Below are positions 46,481 to 58,610 of a stretch of 64,000 nucleotides of DNA, one piece after another; position 1 is the stretch's first letter, and each line of letters begins with the position of its first letter. The translations under genes and the position numbers were made by a program. The notes beneath the pieces were generated by a model. The model searched no databases. It was not told where the DNA came from and saw only the letters and a list, made by a program, of their open reading frames with translations. This DNA comes from Diphasiastrum complanatum (taxonomy: Eukaryota > Streptophyta > Lycopodiopsida > Lycopodiales > Lycopodiaceae). Where the stretch lies: contig CM055092.1 in NCBI GenBank assembly GCA_029204225.1, positions 84,472,694-84,536,693 of the forward strand, given 5' to 3'.

Positions 46481-49400
46481 AAGAAGGATGGCTATGGTAT
46501 ATTGATAGTGGAGCCTCTTCACATATGTGTAGCTCCAAGGACTCTTTCTCTTCTATTGCACATTATGATTGAGTCAAGAAATCAATATACATTGCAAATG
46601 ATTTTGAATGTCCTATTGAAGGCATAGAGAACATTCCCTTGAAGCTTGCATCCTCTAAAGTTCTTTCTCTCTCTAAAGTTCTTTATGTACCTAAGCTTAC
46701 TAAGAATCTTATTAGTGTTGGCCAATTGCTTGATAATGGCCTTGATGTAAAATTCAATGTTGATACTTGCACTATCAAAAAGAATGATGAGATACTTGCA
46801 TTAGGATCTAGATTTGGAGGCATCTATAAACTAGATCCAAATGAGTATGTGAATGCTTGTAATGTTGCTCTTGTGAACAAGCTCTCTATGGAAGAATTAT
46901 GGCATAGGAGGTTGGGACATCCCAACTACAAATCCATGCTCTCTATGATCAAAGAAGCCAAAGCTATTGGCTTGCCAAAGTCATTCTCCAAGAAGATCAA
47001 GCCTTGTGAGGCTTGTGCTATTGCTAAATCTCACCAAAAGCCATTTACAAGATCGTTTATCAAAAGCAAGCATCCTTTGGAGTTAATCCACTCGGATGTG
47101 CATTTCTCATCAACTACAAGCAAGGGAGGAGCCACATGTTTTGTTACTTTCATTGATGATTTCACAAGATTCACTTGGATATATCTTCTTGCTTCTAAAT
47201 CCATGGTGTTTGATCATTTCCTTATTTTCAAAGCTTATGTAGAGATGCAATTCTCATTCAAGATTAAAGCTCTTAGAAGTGATGGAGGTGGTGAATATAT
47301 CTCCAATAAATTTCAAGATTTTTGTGAGCTTGAAGGCATCAAAAGAGAGTTCTCTTGTGCCTACTCTCCATCTCAAAATGGAGTGGCCGAGAGAAAGAAT
47401 AGATCTCTATGTGAATGTGCAAAATCTATGAGAATTGAGGCATCTTTGCCCAAAGATTTTTGGGGAGAAGCCATTAATTTTGCAAATTATCTTTGCAATA
47501 GGCTCCCACATATAGCACTTGGAGGAAAGTCACCATATGAAATCTTATATTTGAAGAAGCCTAAGGTTGATCACCTTAGAGTTTTTGGATGCATATGCTT
47601 TGTCCATATTCCCTTGGAAACAAGGAAGAAGGAAGATCCTAGTGCATGCAAAGGGATCATGGTTGGATACTCATCCACCAAGAAGGCCTGTAGAGTCTTT
47701 ATACTCTCTACTTCTCAAGTTATTGAAAGTAGAGATGTTGTCTTTCATGAAGATCAACACTCATCTTTTGAAGAGGCCGAGATCAAAAAGTCTATGGATG
47801 CATCACCAATTATTGATTTTGAAGACAATCATGATGTGATGGGGTCGAGATTTGAAGAAGACTCTCCATTAGAGGAGTTCTAATTCCAAAAAAAACCCTT
47901 TGTAAAGATTTTTTTTATATTTTTTCTCAATTTTTGCTTACACATGGACCAATCAAAACACTCAAATTTGAAATCTATGTAACGTAACTTTTTTGAGTCC
48001 ACATTTTGATTCCACACTAAAAATGAAATAACTTTTTAGTGGTAAGTCCAAATTTAGCGCAGTTTCGTGCATTGGAAAGTGCTTGACAAGAACTTTTCAA
48101 TGATATGCTAGATGACATACTTTTGAGCTACGATTAAAAAGTTATGGCAAGTCAAATGTATTAGTGTTATAATACTTAAATAATATAAACTACATCTTGC
48201 ACGAATTCTTAAAGGGTATTTTTGGAGCTCAAAACTCCCCTAATGCTCGGATTTTCTCACCAAGAAGATCCATGAGAGATAGATCCGAGCCTAAGAGGCT
48301 CTCATATGTTGACAAAGGCAAACAAGTGAATCTTGATTCCACTAATTATGTTTTTTATGTCTCTCATGAAGAGCCAAAGAATGTACAAGAAGCACTCAAT
48401 ACCAAGGAGTGGTATGATGCCATAAGCAAGAGTATGATGCATTGATCACCAACAATACTTGGGAGCTTGTGGATCCTCCATCCAAAAAACATGTGATTGG
48501 TTGTAAGTGGGTATTTCGGATCAAGTCAAATCATGATGGCACCATCAACAAGCATAAAGCAAGATTATGTGCCAAACGATTTGCTCAAATCCATGGCCTT
48601 GATTATGAGGAGACCTTTGCACCCGTTGCAAAGATGGTGACAATAAGAATTCATATTTCTCTTGCTTGTTTCTTTAAGTGGAAGGTATTCCAATTAGATG
48701 TATCCAATGCTTTTCTAAATGTTTATCTTGAGGAGGAGATCTATATGGAACAACCTCAAGGATTCATCAAGGATGAGTCCAAAGTGTGCTTGCTCTTCAA
48801 AAGTTTTATGGACTCAAGAAAACACCAAGATCATGGTATTCAAGACTTAATTCTTTTCTTATCTCACTAGGATTTACTCTTAGTGACTATGATCCTTCCA
48901 TGTATCTAAAGTTTGTTGATAGCAATATTGTCATTCTTCTAATTTATGTTGATGACATTATTCTTTGTGGAAGTTGTATCAAGCTAGTTGATGAAACTAA
49001 GCTAGCACTTGGATGTGAGTTTAAAATGCAAGATCTAGGAGAGATACATTACATCCTAGGCCTAGAAATTGATTTTTATGAAAATCATGTCCTTATATGC
49101 CAATCTAGATATGCTCACTCTATGTTGAAAAAATTCCATATGGAAAATTCTAAGAGCATAGATACTCCAATGGAGAAAATTGTAAAAGATCCTAATAAAG
49201 GTGATGAAAGATCCTTTGAGGACATCACATTTTTTAGGAGTCTTGTAGGCTCCTTGATTTGGCTTACCATTACTAGGCCCGATCTAAGTTTTTGTGTGCA
49301 CAAATTGAGTCAATTTATGCAAGATCCTAAGATCCATCATTGGAAGATGGCCAAGAGGATTCTAAGATATGTATCTTCATCTTGTGATTATGGTCTACTC

Positions 49401-49915
49401 TATAAAAGTGAAGATCTATCCATTGTTGGCTACTCAGATTCGGACTTTGCAAGTGCAAGATGGATCAAAAGCCTATTAGTGCATACACTATCTGCCTTGG
49501 AGGCAATCTAATATCTTGGCTTTCCAAAAAGCAAGATACTATATCTCTCTCTTCATGTGAGACCGAGTACAAAGCACTCACTACAACTACCAAAGAGGTG
49601 CTTTGGATCAAGAGGTTACTATTGGAGCTAAAGTGCATCAAGGAAGATGATCTACCAATGATCAAGTGTGATAACTTCTCGGCCCAAGCTCTTGCCAATA
49701 ATCCCATATTTCATGCAAGAAGCAAGCACATAGAAGTGGCACACCATTTTGTGAGAGAAAAGCTTATTGGAGGAGAAATCTATTTGGAGCATGCCAACTC
49801 GTCCTCTTGTATTGCCGATCTACTCACCAAGCCTTTGAGCAAAAGTGCTTTCATCAAGCATAGATCTAATCTTGGAGTTATATCAAGATCAATGCTCAAA
49901 TCTTCATAGATATTT
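46481..49915 (+). pseudogene. Copia I pol (protease, integrase, reverse transcriptase, RNase H)
   Basis: Protease WYIDSGASSHMC (about 46498-46535), then an in-frame TGA at about 46571, then the integrase frame 46639-47883: LWHRRLGHPN and CEACAIAKSH zinc site, SDV, FIDDF, ALRSDGGGEY, NGVAERKN with the last catalytic Glu, and HLRVFGCICFVHIPLE. A non-coding stretch (47884-48190) breaks the linker. Reverse transcriptase starts at about 48395 (EPKNVQEALNTKEW, KWVFRIK, HKARLCAKRF, FQLDVSNAFL), shifts frame near 48790, and has LIYVDDIIL. RNase H carries SSCETEYKAL and ARSKHIEVAHHFV and ends with TAG at 49907. It is inactive because of three or more frameshifts. Confidence 0.9.
47884..48190. other. 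Non-coding insert in copia I pol
   Basis: About 310 bp of AT-rich DNA separates PLEEF (47880) from the linker frame containing RSMRDRSEPKRLSYVD. GAGTTCT on the left and GAATTCT on the right may be the junction. No TIR or LTR signature was found. Confidence 0.55.
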
Positions 49916-49934
49916 TTTTAGGAGTGTGAAGAAT

Positions 49935-50659
49935 TGAAAAAGATTATCTATGCTAGATATAGGGGAATTATGTTTTTTACATCGAGCATCTAGGTGTAGG
50001 ATGTTGATAGGAACAAATTTGGCATAGATGGCAAATTATGCATTTCCACTTGTAATGCCACTATTGAGCCAAAATAGAGTAAGAGGCTAAACTCGTGCCA
50101 ATTAGAGTGTAGACAAGTGTAATGCCTTTGTTTGATGAATTCTAAGAGGTCCAATAGGATTTAGAGGTGGAACCATGTGAGGTCCAATAGGAATTTGAGG
50201 TGTGCTTGAATATAGTCCAATAGAATTAAGAGGTGCATGGATCAATGGTCCAATAGGATAAAGAGGTGACAAAGTGTGGTCCAATCATAGTTAAGCATAG
50301 TGGTGGCTCGTGGATCTACTAGTATCATTGTACTCCTCATTTTGGATCTAATTGATTTGGTGATTATGTGGATTTTGAGTGTTATTGGATTTCTAGCTTT
50401 CTCTCTCTACCCGAGAGCTCATGATGGTTTTTCTCTCTCTACCCGAGGAGAGCAGCCTGTTTTACTTAGAATAATTATTGAATACTTCCCACAAGTGTGA
50501 GTGAGAGTTGGAAGTGATTGAATGCATGTAGTAGTGTGTTTTTGCCATAGGATCTAAGATTGATCTTGAATCTCAATCTAGTCTTCATCTTGGTGCATCT
50601 ACACACCTTAGGAGATCACAAGTACATAATGTGGACAATCCACACGTGTGAAATCAACA
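49935..50659 (+). mobile_element. 3' LTR of copia I
   Basis: 725 bp, TGAAAAAGATT to AATCAACA, preceded by the purine-rich GGAGTGTGAAGAA. The five-base flanks of the element (GAAAT left, ACAAA right) do not match, so no target duplication is visible. Confidence 0.92.
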
Positions 50660-52450
50660 ACAAACACAAGTGAAGCTAAGGAGGCATTCACAAATCCCCC
50701 AGCTCAACTAGTACTGTCACCAGATGAGGGGCAGAGACAGAACGTACAAGTTCAAGTACAAGCAAGACAATCTGGAATTGCAGAAGTAGGACCAATGGAA
50801 TGGCGTCAAATGACAACGACCCGACTAGTGAGGTCGTGAACACCTTCACTGAAGGTGATTGAGAATGCTGAGATGAGTCATGTATATACAGACTTTTGTG
50901 GGATTACAAAAGACCCAAGAAGTGGACAGGAGCAGTGAAAGTAAGCAATGGCATCAAGCCATGCAGGAAGAACTACAATTCATGGAAAGGAACAAAGCAT
51001 GGGAATTGACAACGTTACTTGCTAGAAGAAAAGCTATAAGCAACAAATGGGTTTTCAAAAGGAAAACAAATGCAACAGGTGCAATGGTCCGCTATAAAGC
51101 CAGATTAGTGACAAGAGGTTTTTCACAAAAGGAAGGAATCGATTATTTCGAAACCTTCTCTCCCACAGTAAAAATGGCCAGCATAAAAATACTTTTAGCA
51201 TATGCTATGAGATACAATCTAGAAATTCATCATATTGATGTGAAAGCAACGTTCCTATATGGGAACATTTATGAAGAAATATACATGACACAACCAGACG
51301 GTTTTGTGGATGAGGATCATCCAGAATTTGTATGCAGACTGACAAAATGCATTTATGGATTGAAACAGACTGCAAGAGCATGGCATAGTAGAATTGATCT
51401 TTATCTTAAGTCAATCGAAATGCATGCCTTGTTATCTGATTGTAATATATATACAATTAGAGATGGTGATAGTTTTGTATTCATGACATTGTTTGTTGAT
51501 GATTCTCTAATAATAGAGAATTGCCTAAAGTTAATCCAAAAATAAAAAACTTAGATATCTGATGAGTTTGACATTTCAGATCTTGGAGAAGCATAGATAT
51601 GTGTGGGACTACAGATAGACAGGGACAGATGCAGAGCAATTCTCCACCTAACAAAGGAAAAATAAGCGTTGAAGATTCTGAAAGATTACAAGATGATAGA
51701 GTGCAAAGAAAAATGCACTCCTATGGAAGTAGGGGCAAGATTGACCAAGGATGATGCAGAAAAGGGGAGAATGGCAACAGTGTCGTACCACAACCTTATT
51801 GGCAGTCTTATGTACCTGGCAGTTTGCACCAGACCTGACATCACTGTGGCAGTATACTCACTTAGCCAATTCATTGGTAATCTAGGCGAGAGGCATTGGA
51901 GAATGGCCAAGAGAGTCATTCAATACATTAAAAGTACAACTAGGTATGGGATAACCTTCAGCAGTGATTCTAATTTTGAACTGCTTGCATATAGTGATGC
52001 CGCTTGGGCTAGCAGTAGAGATGACAGTAAATCTATCTCTGGTGGATGTTTTGTGCTTTGCAATCAGTAGTAAATTGGATATGCAAGAAACAGACCCTGG
52101 TTGCTCAGTCCTCGTGTGAAGCAGAATATGTTGCTGCATGTAAAAATGCAAATGAGATAGTGTGGCTTTGAATGCTATTGAACGAATTGGATGAACCACA
52201 GGTTTAGCCCACTATAATTTATATGGATAGCCAAAGTGCAATCCACCTCACCGAGAATCCTGTTTTTCACTCCAAACCAAGCACATTTCGCTGAAGTATC
52301 ACCAAATCAAAGATCTGATTCAAAAAAAAGAGTTGATGATTCAGTATGCTAAATCATTCGACATGATGGCAGATGTACTCACAAAGGTTCTGAACAAGAT
52401 CCAGTTTGAGAAATAGAGAACATTAATGGAAATCATATGGTTTCCTCAGT
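50660..52450 (+). pseudogene. Copia H linker, reverse transcriptase and RNase H
   Basis: Second half of copia H. A 60-codon linker frame (50648-50839) precedes the reverse transcriptase frame 50880-51545: WHQAMQEELQFMERN, KWVFKRKTNA, ARLVTRGFSQKEGIDYFETFSP, IHHIDVKATFLYGN, CIYGLKQTARAWH and the active site FVDD. RNase H begins in another frame (51669-52070: TPMEVGARLT, VCTRPDITVAVYSLSQF, YSDAAWAS) and ends in damaged form (SSCEAEYVA-like) near 52390. About 100 codons of integrase tail expected between 44066 and 50660 are missing. Confidence 0.88.
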
Positions 52451-52600
52451 TCAAGAGGGAGTTGCTGGAAAATGGTGAACTTCATAAACCTTCGGGATTT
52501 TTGCGAAGCCTTCAAGAGATTCTCTCACTTTGGCATTTTTGCGAAGCCTTCGGAATTTTCACGAAGCCTTCAAGACATATTACTTCCTTCTAGTGTTCGT
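52451..52600 (+). mobile_element. Polypurine tract and start of the copia H 3' LTR
   Basis: TTCAAGAGGGAG leads to TGCTGGAAAATGG at 52463, with the tandem word GCGAAGCCTTC (52504, 52540) and a related ACGAAGCCTTC (52561). The LTR is cut near 52600 by the minus-strand copia J. Confidence 0.65.
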
Positions 52601-53093
52601 GTGGCTTGAACAATTTCTCTCCAAATCTGACACTTGATTCTTTGCATGTGTGATTGTATAAGAATCTTCTTGCTTTAGCACCTCCAATTGATGGCTTATT
52701 AGGATTCTAAGATCTTTGAGATTTGGCTTCTTACCAAATAGAGCCTCATAAGATGTTATGCCTCCAATGGGCTTACATGGCAATCTATTACATAAGCACA
52801 AATAATGGCCTCTCCCCAAAATGACTTAGGTAGAGATGAATCTAGCCTTAAAGCTTTTGCACACTCACAAAGAGTTCTATTCATTCTCTCAGCTATACCA
52901 TTTTGTTGAGGACTATAAGTACATGTAAGCTCTCTTTTAATACCCTTGGATTTCCAAAATTCTATCATCTTAGTAGAGATATATTCTCCACCATTATCAC
53001 TTCTCAATGCTTTTACTTTATCATCAAGTTGATTCTCAGCTAGAGTTTTGAACTTTACAAAAGACTCAAACACTTTACTTTTGAAATCCAAAA
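52601..53093 (-). pseudogene. Copia J integrase fragment
   Basis: Minus-strand Ty1/copia integrase core: VFESFVKFKTLAENQ, ALRSDNGGEYIS with the second catalytic Asp, NGIAERMNRTLCECAKALRLD and SFWGEAI, then a frameshift and SYEALFGKKPNLKDLRIL. The domain starts and ends abruptly. It is similar to the integrase of copia A (both have LCECAK, LRLDxSLP, SFW), so they are related. The reading is broken at the frameshift near 52760-52790. Confidence 0.87.
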
Positions 53094-54129
53094 GTTATTT
53101 CGCATCAAATCTATAATGAGATCAATGAATTTTGCAAAGCAAATCACTAGTTTCACTCTTACAAATTTGTTTGAAGCACAAATACTGAAAAATGACTTAG
53201 ATATGGTGAAAGTACAATTCCAGTAGCCTCTCACACATGTGGGAAGTACACTTGAACTTTACACACTCATTTGAGCTTCAAATCCTCAAGTAATCTATTG
53301 GTTAAGGTCACCCTCCTTCAAATTGATTCTAGCACCAATGCTTTTTGCAAAATGAAGAGATTTGGATCATTATCAAATCCCTTAGACTTGGCTCTGAGAA
53401 ATTTCAGAATAAAGGACTCATTTTGATCTACAAATGATCAATAAGAGTGATTAGTAGCTCAGGATCTTGATCTATATCAAGACTAGCATCCAAATCCAAG
53501 CAAGAACAATCAAATATGATGATCCAAAGGCTTCACACATGTGAAGTACAGCACGTGTACGACCTGATAACATCAAATAAGTTTAATAAGGAAATACAAA
53601 GCATTCATCCACTAAGAAATAGCTTAAGAGAGTGAAAACACCAAGTTTGCTCCCAAATCAATGTTTCTCATCATTAACCTCACAATGGATCCCTCATGGA
53701 TCAAGTACATAATCATCATAATATCTCTCTAGGTTGCTTCCAGCACGTGTAGGACAGCTCATTGTACTCATCCATATCCACTTTGGACAAGATCTATCCA
53801 ATTTGCCACATCATCCATTGGTGGTTAGTATTGACCTTCTAGATTCCTATAATCTAGGAGATAACTCTTACAATTTAGGAGATTTGACATTTGACTAAAA
53901 TAAAATCCAAGTACAATGGATTTGAATATTACAAGTGTCATTTCACATGTGTGGACATGTCCTCACACGTCTGGACATGTCCTCACAAGTGTGGATCCAC
54001 ATAGATGTCAAACAAATTGCTTTTACAAAGTGAAAATTGCTAAAATCTAACAATTACTTACTAATAATAATTAGAGCATACAGCTACCTTCAAAACAATT
54101 GGTAATATGTCTTAGCATTAGTTCGATCC
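53094..54129 (-). other. Copia J leader-like sequence, no gene
   Basis: Non-coding. It holds ACATGTG/ACGTGT palindromic words (53236, 53533, 53545, 53950-54000) resembling the leaders of copia D and I in the opposite orientation, so it may be the leader of J joined to its integrase by deletion. Confidence 0.4.
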
Positions 54130-54286
54130 CCTTCAATAGTTGTTGTTGTCATTTTGTTATCGACGTCGAATATGACTATTCACCTTTTATGTGTATTTCT
54201 ATAGTTTGTGCGATAACATGAGTAAAACTACAGAAATTGGATATAATTGAATGGATGTAGATTAATAGTCAGGATAATATCCAGCA
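54130..54286 (-). mobile_element. LTR remnant of the copia F family
   Basis: The minus strand begins at 54286 with TGCTGGATATTATCC then CTACATCCATTCA, a diverged version of the starts at 15499 and 29859. The inner border is not defined. Confidence 0.45.
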
Positions 54287-54614
54287 TAGTTAAGTTAGGG
54301 CATTGTCTATAAGTAGGCGAGAGACATCACGTTTGGTATCTTTTGGCTCATTTGCAAATGAGAGAACTAAGTTTCCTCTTTGCGAATGTGAGCCTTGGGA
54401 ATTGAGCTTGCTAGGTCTCATCTGCTCAATCCACATGAAATACATTCCTCTTTTGTATTGATTTGCTTCCATTCTTTGATTCTAATGGTGATTTCATGGA
54501 CTGCTATGTGTGATTTGTATTTTTTGGCTATATCGATATGAATGTTGTGTCCTTATCTTGATTGTGGCTTTGATTTCATTATTACTGATATTTGATTAGA
54601 CCTGGCATACGACA

Positions 54615-54785
54615 CAAAAGATGACATCAAGGTAGATCAACGCAAGATCAAAGTTGTTAAAAATTGGAAGAGTCCTAAAACTTTGCAACAATTAGAAGGA
54701 TTCTTGGAATTTGCATCATACTATTGATGGTTTATTTTAAATTTTCAAAGATAGCAGTACCACTTACACATATATTGTCTTCCAC
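54615..54785 (+). pseudogene. Ty3/gypsy reverse transcriptase thumb fragment
   Basis: The frame reads IKVDQRKIKVVKNWKSPKT then GFLEFASYY, a TGA where Arg is usual, WFILNF, and after a one-base shift SKIAVPLTHIL. This is the thumb/connection segment after the gypsy polymerase domain. No other pol part is nearby. Confidence 0.8.
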
Positions 54786-54945
54786 TCGTGTTGCAATTTG
54801 TTTCAATCTCGGTTAAATATGATATTGTCTCCTATTTTATTACTATAATTGCTAGATATTTGAATAGTCATACTAGGTTGCAATTTGTAGTTTCAATCTC
54901 GCTTAAATATGAAATTGTCTTACACTCGTGTTGCAATGAACTCTA
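54775..54945. repeat. Direct duplication, about 100-bp period
   Basis: TTTCAATCTCG and TTAAATATGA recur at about 54802 and 54891, with CACTCGTGTTGCAAT at 54784 and 54923. Confidence 0.6.
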
Positions 54946-55990
54946 TTGATGTGGATAAGATCTTGCCATGGGGCTTGCCCACCCACCAAAGGTCGCCTTT
55001 TTGGGTTGAATAGTTGTTGAAATCTACCCTTTGTGACTGTTATAAATGTTCTTCCTTAAGGGGCCATGAAGACCTGCCCTATGAAGTTGAAGTGATAATT
55101 GACGTTTGCAATTTAGGGTCTCAACGTATTGAGCTTTGTGCTTGGATTTTGTAAATTGCAAATAATGGGTAAAATGGTAAATATAGTCCACACTTATCTA
55201 TGAGGTAGTCTTCTAAAGGAAGAAATATGTTGTAGGGTGAATAAAAAAATCATTGCTTATACATGAGAACCCACATGAAGTGTAGGAGGAATTTTTAAAA
55301 TTATAGATGCCACCAGCATTATTAGATTGAAGCATATCATGCTTCATTGAATCGTGTATTCAAGATTTATAAAAAAAAAAAAAAAAGCAAATGCAAAGAT
55401 TGCACTTGTTAATATGCCTTTGGGTTTGTAGGCAAAGCTTCAAATGGGATTAAACATCTATCATGCACCAAGAAGTTTGCAATATGATGAAGCTTGGCAT
55501 GTATGCCTTGGATTGAAGAGTTTAAAGATCAGCTCGTTGCAAAGAATTAGGGGTATTTGTTTGATATGAAGACAAGTTGAAATACACTTGTGATTATGTG
55601 CTAAACAAGAACTCAATTTGATGCTTGATTTGTGATTGGTATGGTTGGACATGAATGCCCATTCACAATACCAATTTGTGCTTCAAATAGGGGCAACTAA
55701 GGTACTTATTGTTCGGTTAGACAATCCAAAAACCAACTTGGACTTGTCTACCCTTCTCATGTTGTCGGTATGTGGATGTAACATAAACATCAAAGAGGAG
55801 ATATTCATTTGACAATCTATATCTTACCAATCTAAGAAGGAGATTATTTCCACATTAACCTTGACACTACTTTTGCCTTGTAGTTATTTTATAGCTCTAT
55901 GATGGTATGGCCAAACACCTATGTCATGTGATGTCTCTCTCTCAAAATCCTCTTGCTCCTCACAATCCTCCTCCTTCCTATCCTCCTGGC

Positions 55991-55992
<2 letters not shown>
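54946..55992. other. 1 kb without a recognised gene
   Basis: Contains a poly-A run at 55370-55386. Short frames without motifs. Confidence 0.3.

Positions 55993-56040
<48 letters not shown>
55993..56040. repeat. (CT)24 microsatellite
   Basis: Uninterrupted CT dinucleotides over about 48 bp. Confidence 0.95.
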
Positions 56041-56041
<1 letters not shown>

Positions 56042-56829
56042 CAGAAGTTTCTAAAAGTACGTGTTCTCTCTTTAAAATCAACGTGTCTGCCTTTCAACCC
56101 CAGTTCAATTGCCTTTCAACTGCCCATCGAATACGTTTTATGGCAAACGTGGACCAATGAAAATCTGCAAAACGCATTTTGTCTATCATTGCTGACATTC
56201 TTTGCATGGGTCAGTTTTATCCAGTCAACCTCACAAAATTCGCTTGTCCTATTGCAAGGAAAATCTTGGACATGATCTTAAAATAGACTTTTGCAACCAT
56301 CTCACTTATAGCAATAGCACAAAAATATATCACGTAATCATTTTGATGTTTTGTGGCAAGCATAAACAAATGCAACTAATATTGTTCACATGTCTCTTGA
56401 ACTTCACAAAGATTTTCAAATAACACTGCAATTTTTTAGTTTTGAGAACTAAAGAAATAGTCCTCAGTTAATTTCTGAATTGAGAAAAGTATTATCTTTG
56501 GTGTGCAAAGAACTTCAGCAAATTTCATCATCTTAATGACATATACATGAACAGATTTGACTTTCGCATGGAACATTGTTGCAATGACAAAGTATAAAGT
56601 GGCATCATTTGCCTCTTGGTGGCTTTTCTGCACAATACGTGCTTAGACAGAGAGCTTTGAAATAGCAACATTGACAGGGACGCATCCATGATATTTGCTG
56701 ACTGAAATCATATCATACCAGCAAAATTACGATTGCAAGCTCAAGCAAAGCTACCGACATAATATCTAAATGTGGTACATAAGTAAAGAATAAGGGTTAT
56801 GTCCTTAATGAACATGTAAAACAGATATC
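56041..56829. other. Sequence downstream of the HDA8-like gene
   Basis: No recognised gene. It includes the 3' flank of the minus-strand deacetylase. Confidence 0.3.
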
Positions 56830-57852
56830 TTAGCTGGAACTGGTCCTTGCCTTCTGAACTAAACTATTATATTGATACTTGATTTGCTTGACTCTTTCGA
56901 CAGCGAAAGTCTCATCTTCAGGATAGTAAGCAATTGGATCAGAAAGAAGGGCTTGTGGTAAACTCAATAAGCCTTCCAATGCAGCATGCAAGCAATATGC
57001 AGCATACGTGAGATGGTACCCACCTTCTTGCACGACAAGCACTTTGCCTCCTGTATGCAGTTCAGCTTGTTGTCTGATAATTTGGGCCACCTTGCGATAA
57101 CCCTCCATCGTTATACACTGCCTACCATTGGGATCAAACTGCACATGCATCATGTAATGACATAAAAGATCAGATGATAAACCGTGTAGCATTCAATAAT
57201 CATACTGGGCAAATCATCATCTATAATCATCTTGTGGAGTTCACATTCAAAGAAAGAGAATTGTTGCTTACAGCACTTGAGTCTTGGCCCATCACCAGCA
57301 CAAGCATTTCTGGCTTGAAAGCTCCTAGAGCTGGAACTACTAGCTCTTCCATTGCGTACTCATAACCTTGGTCTCCACTTCCATTAGGCAAAGGAATATT
57401 TAAGTTGAAACCAATGCCCTTGCCCCTCCCTACTTCATCCAGTTGTCCAGTCTGAGGATGAGAAGGACCCCATGATCCATGGTTCATGTGGAGTGAAACT
57501 GTTAGAACATCATCTCTTTCATAGAATCCCTCAGCTGTACCATTACCATAGTGTACATCAATGTCAATCACTGCAATGCGTTTGTAACCAGACATCAAAG
57601 CCACATGAACAGCAATCCCTGCATTGTTTAGAAAGCAGTATCCGTCTGCATGTGACGGTTGTGCATGATGGCCAGGAGGCCTGACCAATGCATATGCTAG
57701 CTTGGCATGACCATCGAGGATGTGCTGCATTGCTTTACAGGTTGAACCAGCAGCCAAAAGGGCTGCTTCCCACGAGCCCACATTTAAACAAGTTCCACTG
57801 CACAGAAACTTTCCTCCAGATTTGCCAGCAGCAATAAGCTCCTGAACATATT
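56830..57852 (-). CDS. HDA8: HDA8-like histone deacetylase, C-terminal two thirds
   Basis: Zinc-dependent class II (RPD3/HDA1 superfamily) lysine deacetylase; the closest family member I recall is plant HDA8. Two exons are clear: 57852-57272, starting after an acceptor TTCTGCAG, and 57138-56830 with the stop TGA/TAG-side end at 56830. The intron 57271-57139 is GT-AG, phase 0, joining GQDSSA to FDPNG. Key motifs: RPPGHHAQPSHADGYCFLNN (paired active-site His), DIDVHYGNGTAEGFY (zinc Asp and His), MNHGSWGPSHPQTG, GQDSSAFDPNGRQ (zinc Asp) and VQEGGYHLTYAAYCLHA (catalytic Tyr). All catalytic residues of this part are present and no stop occurs, so it looks functional. About 80-90 N-terminal residues expected of the family are not found up to 60 kb; they may lie across a long intron or be lost. 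Confidence 0.9.
57139..57271 (-). other. Intron of the HDA8-like gene
   Basis: 133 bp, GTAAGC donor and TGTGCAG acceptor on the minus strand. Splicing restores the deacetylase frame exactly. Confidence 0.9.
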
Positions 57853-58347
57853 CTGCAGAAGCAATGTGATGTTTATAGGAACAAGAATTTGTACCAGGTT
57901 TTCCTTGAAAGTGTAGAAATGCACTTTGAAGTTGCTATCCTCACAGTTCATGTCGATCTTTGGCCCTTCAGACTCCCTAATGTTGTAGTTACAGAGGCAT
58001 GCTAACAAAATAGTATTCGTAGATCTGAAATATTGTAATTTTTGAAAAATAGCAATGCAGTAATCTTAACGGCAAATTAGTTTTCATGAAGTATTCAAGT
58101 CAAACCTTATCTTAGATATTTTACCATGTTTAGGTGCACTATAATTTCTCCACGGTATTTACAGTGTATACAGCTGCCCTGATGTGTAGAAAAGAGATCC
58201 ATGCCATTTAGTGTTGTTGTTCTACGTCAATTCTGCTTTAGGCAGTTACCTTTGTTATTTATTACTAAACACCGAGACATTTCCTAGCCTTCTCATGTGG
58301 GAATCTGGATCGATATGGTTAGCCACGACATTATTCATGTGGTCCTT

Positions 58348-58610
58348 ATGGTAAACACACCTGCATTTGGCTTTACTTGTTATTTCAGGGTTAACGACGT
58401 TATGATTTTCCTGCTGCTTATACATGGCATTCATCTCCCCTACTGATACTTTGGTGTCTCCTTTTGAATTGTACCTTCAGGCAGTTTGCTTGTTCTACGT
58501 GGCATGTGGTTCACATGGTAAACACCGGTATTCGGCTCTGATTGTTGTTTCCAGGGATATATTGCATTCATAATTTTTCCTGCCGCTTATGTCTGGCATT
58601 CATTTCCCCT
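58348..58610. repeat. Imperfect tandem duplication, 167-bp period
   Basis: ATGGTAAACAC starts at 58348 and 58515; both copies continue with a TTGTT-TTTCAGGG stretch and GGCATTCATYTCCCCTAC. Confidence 0.75.
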
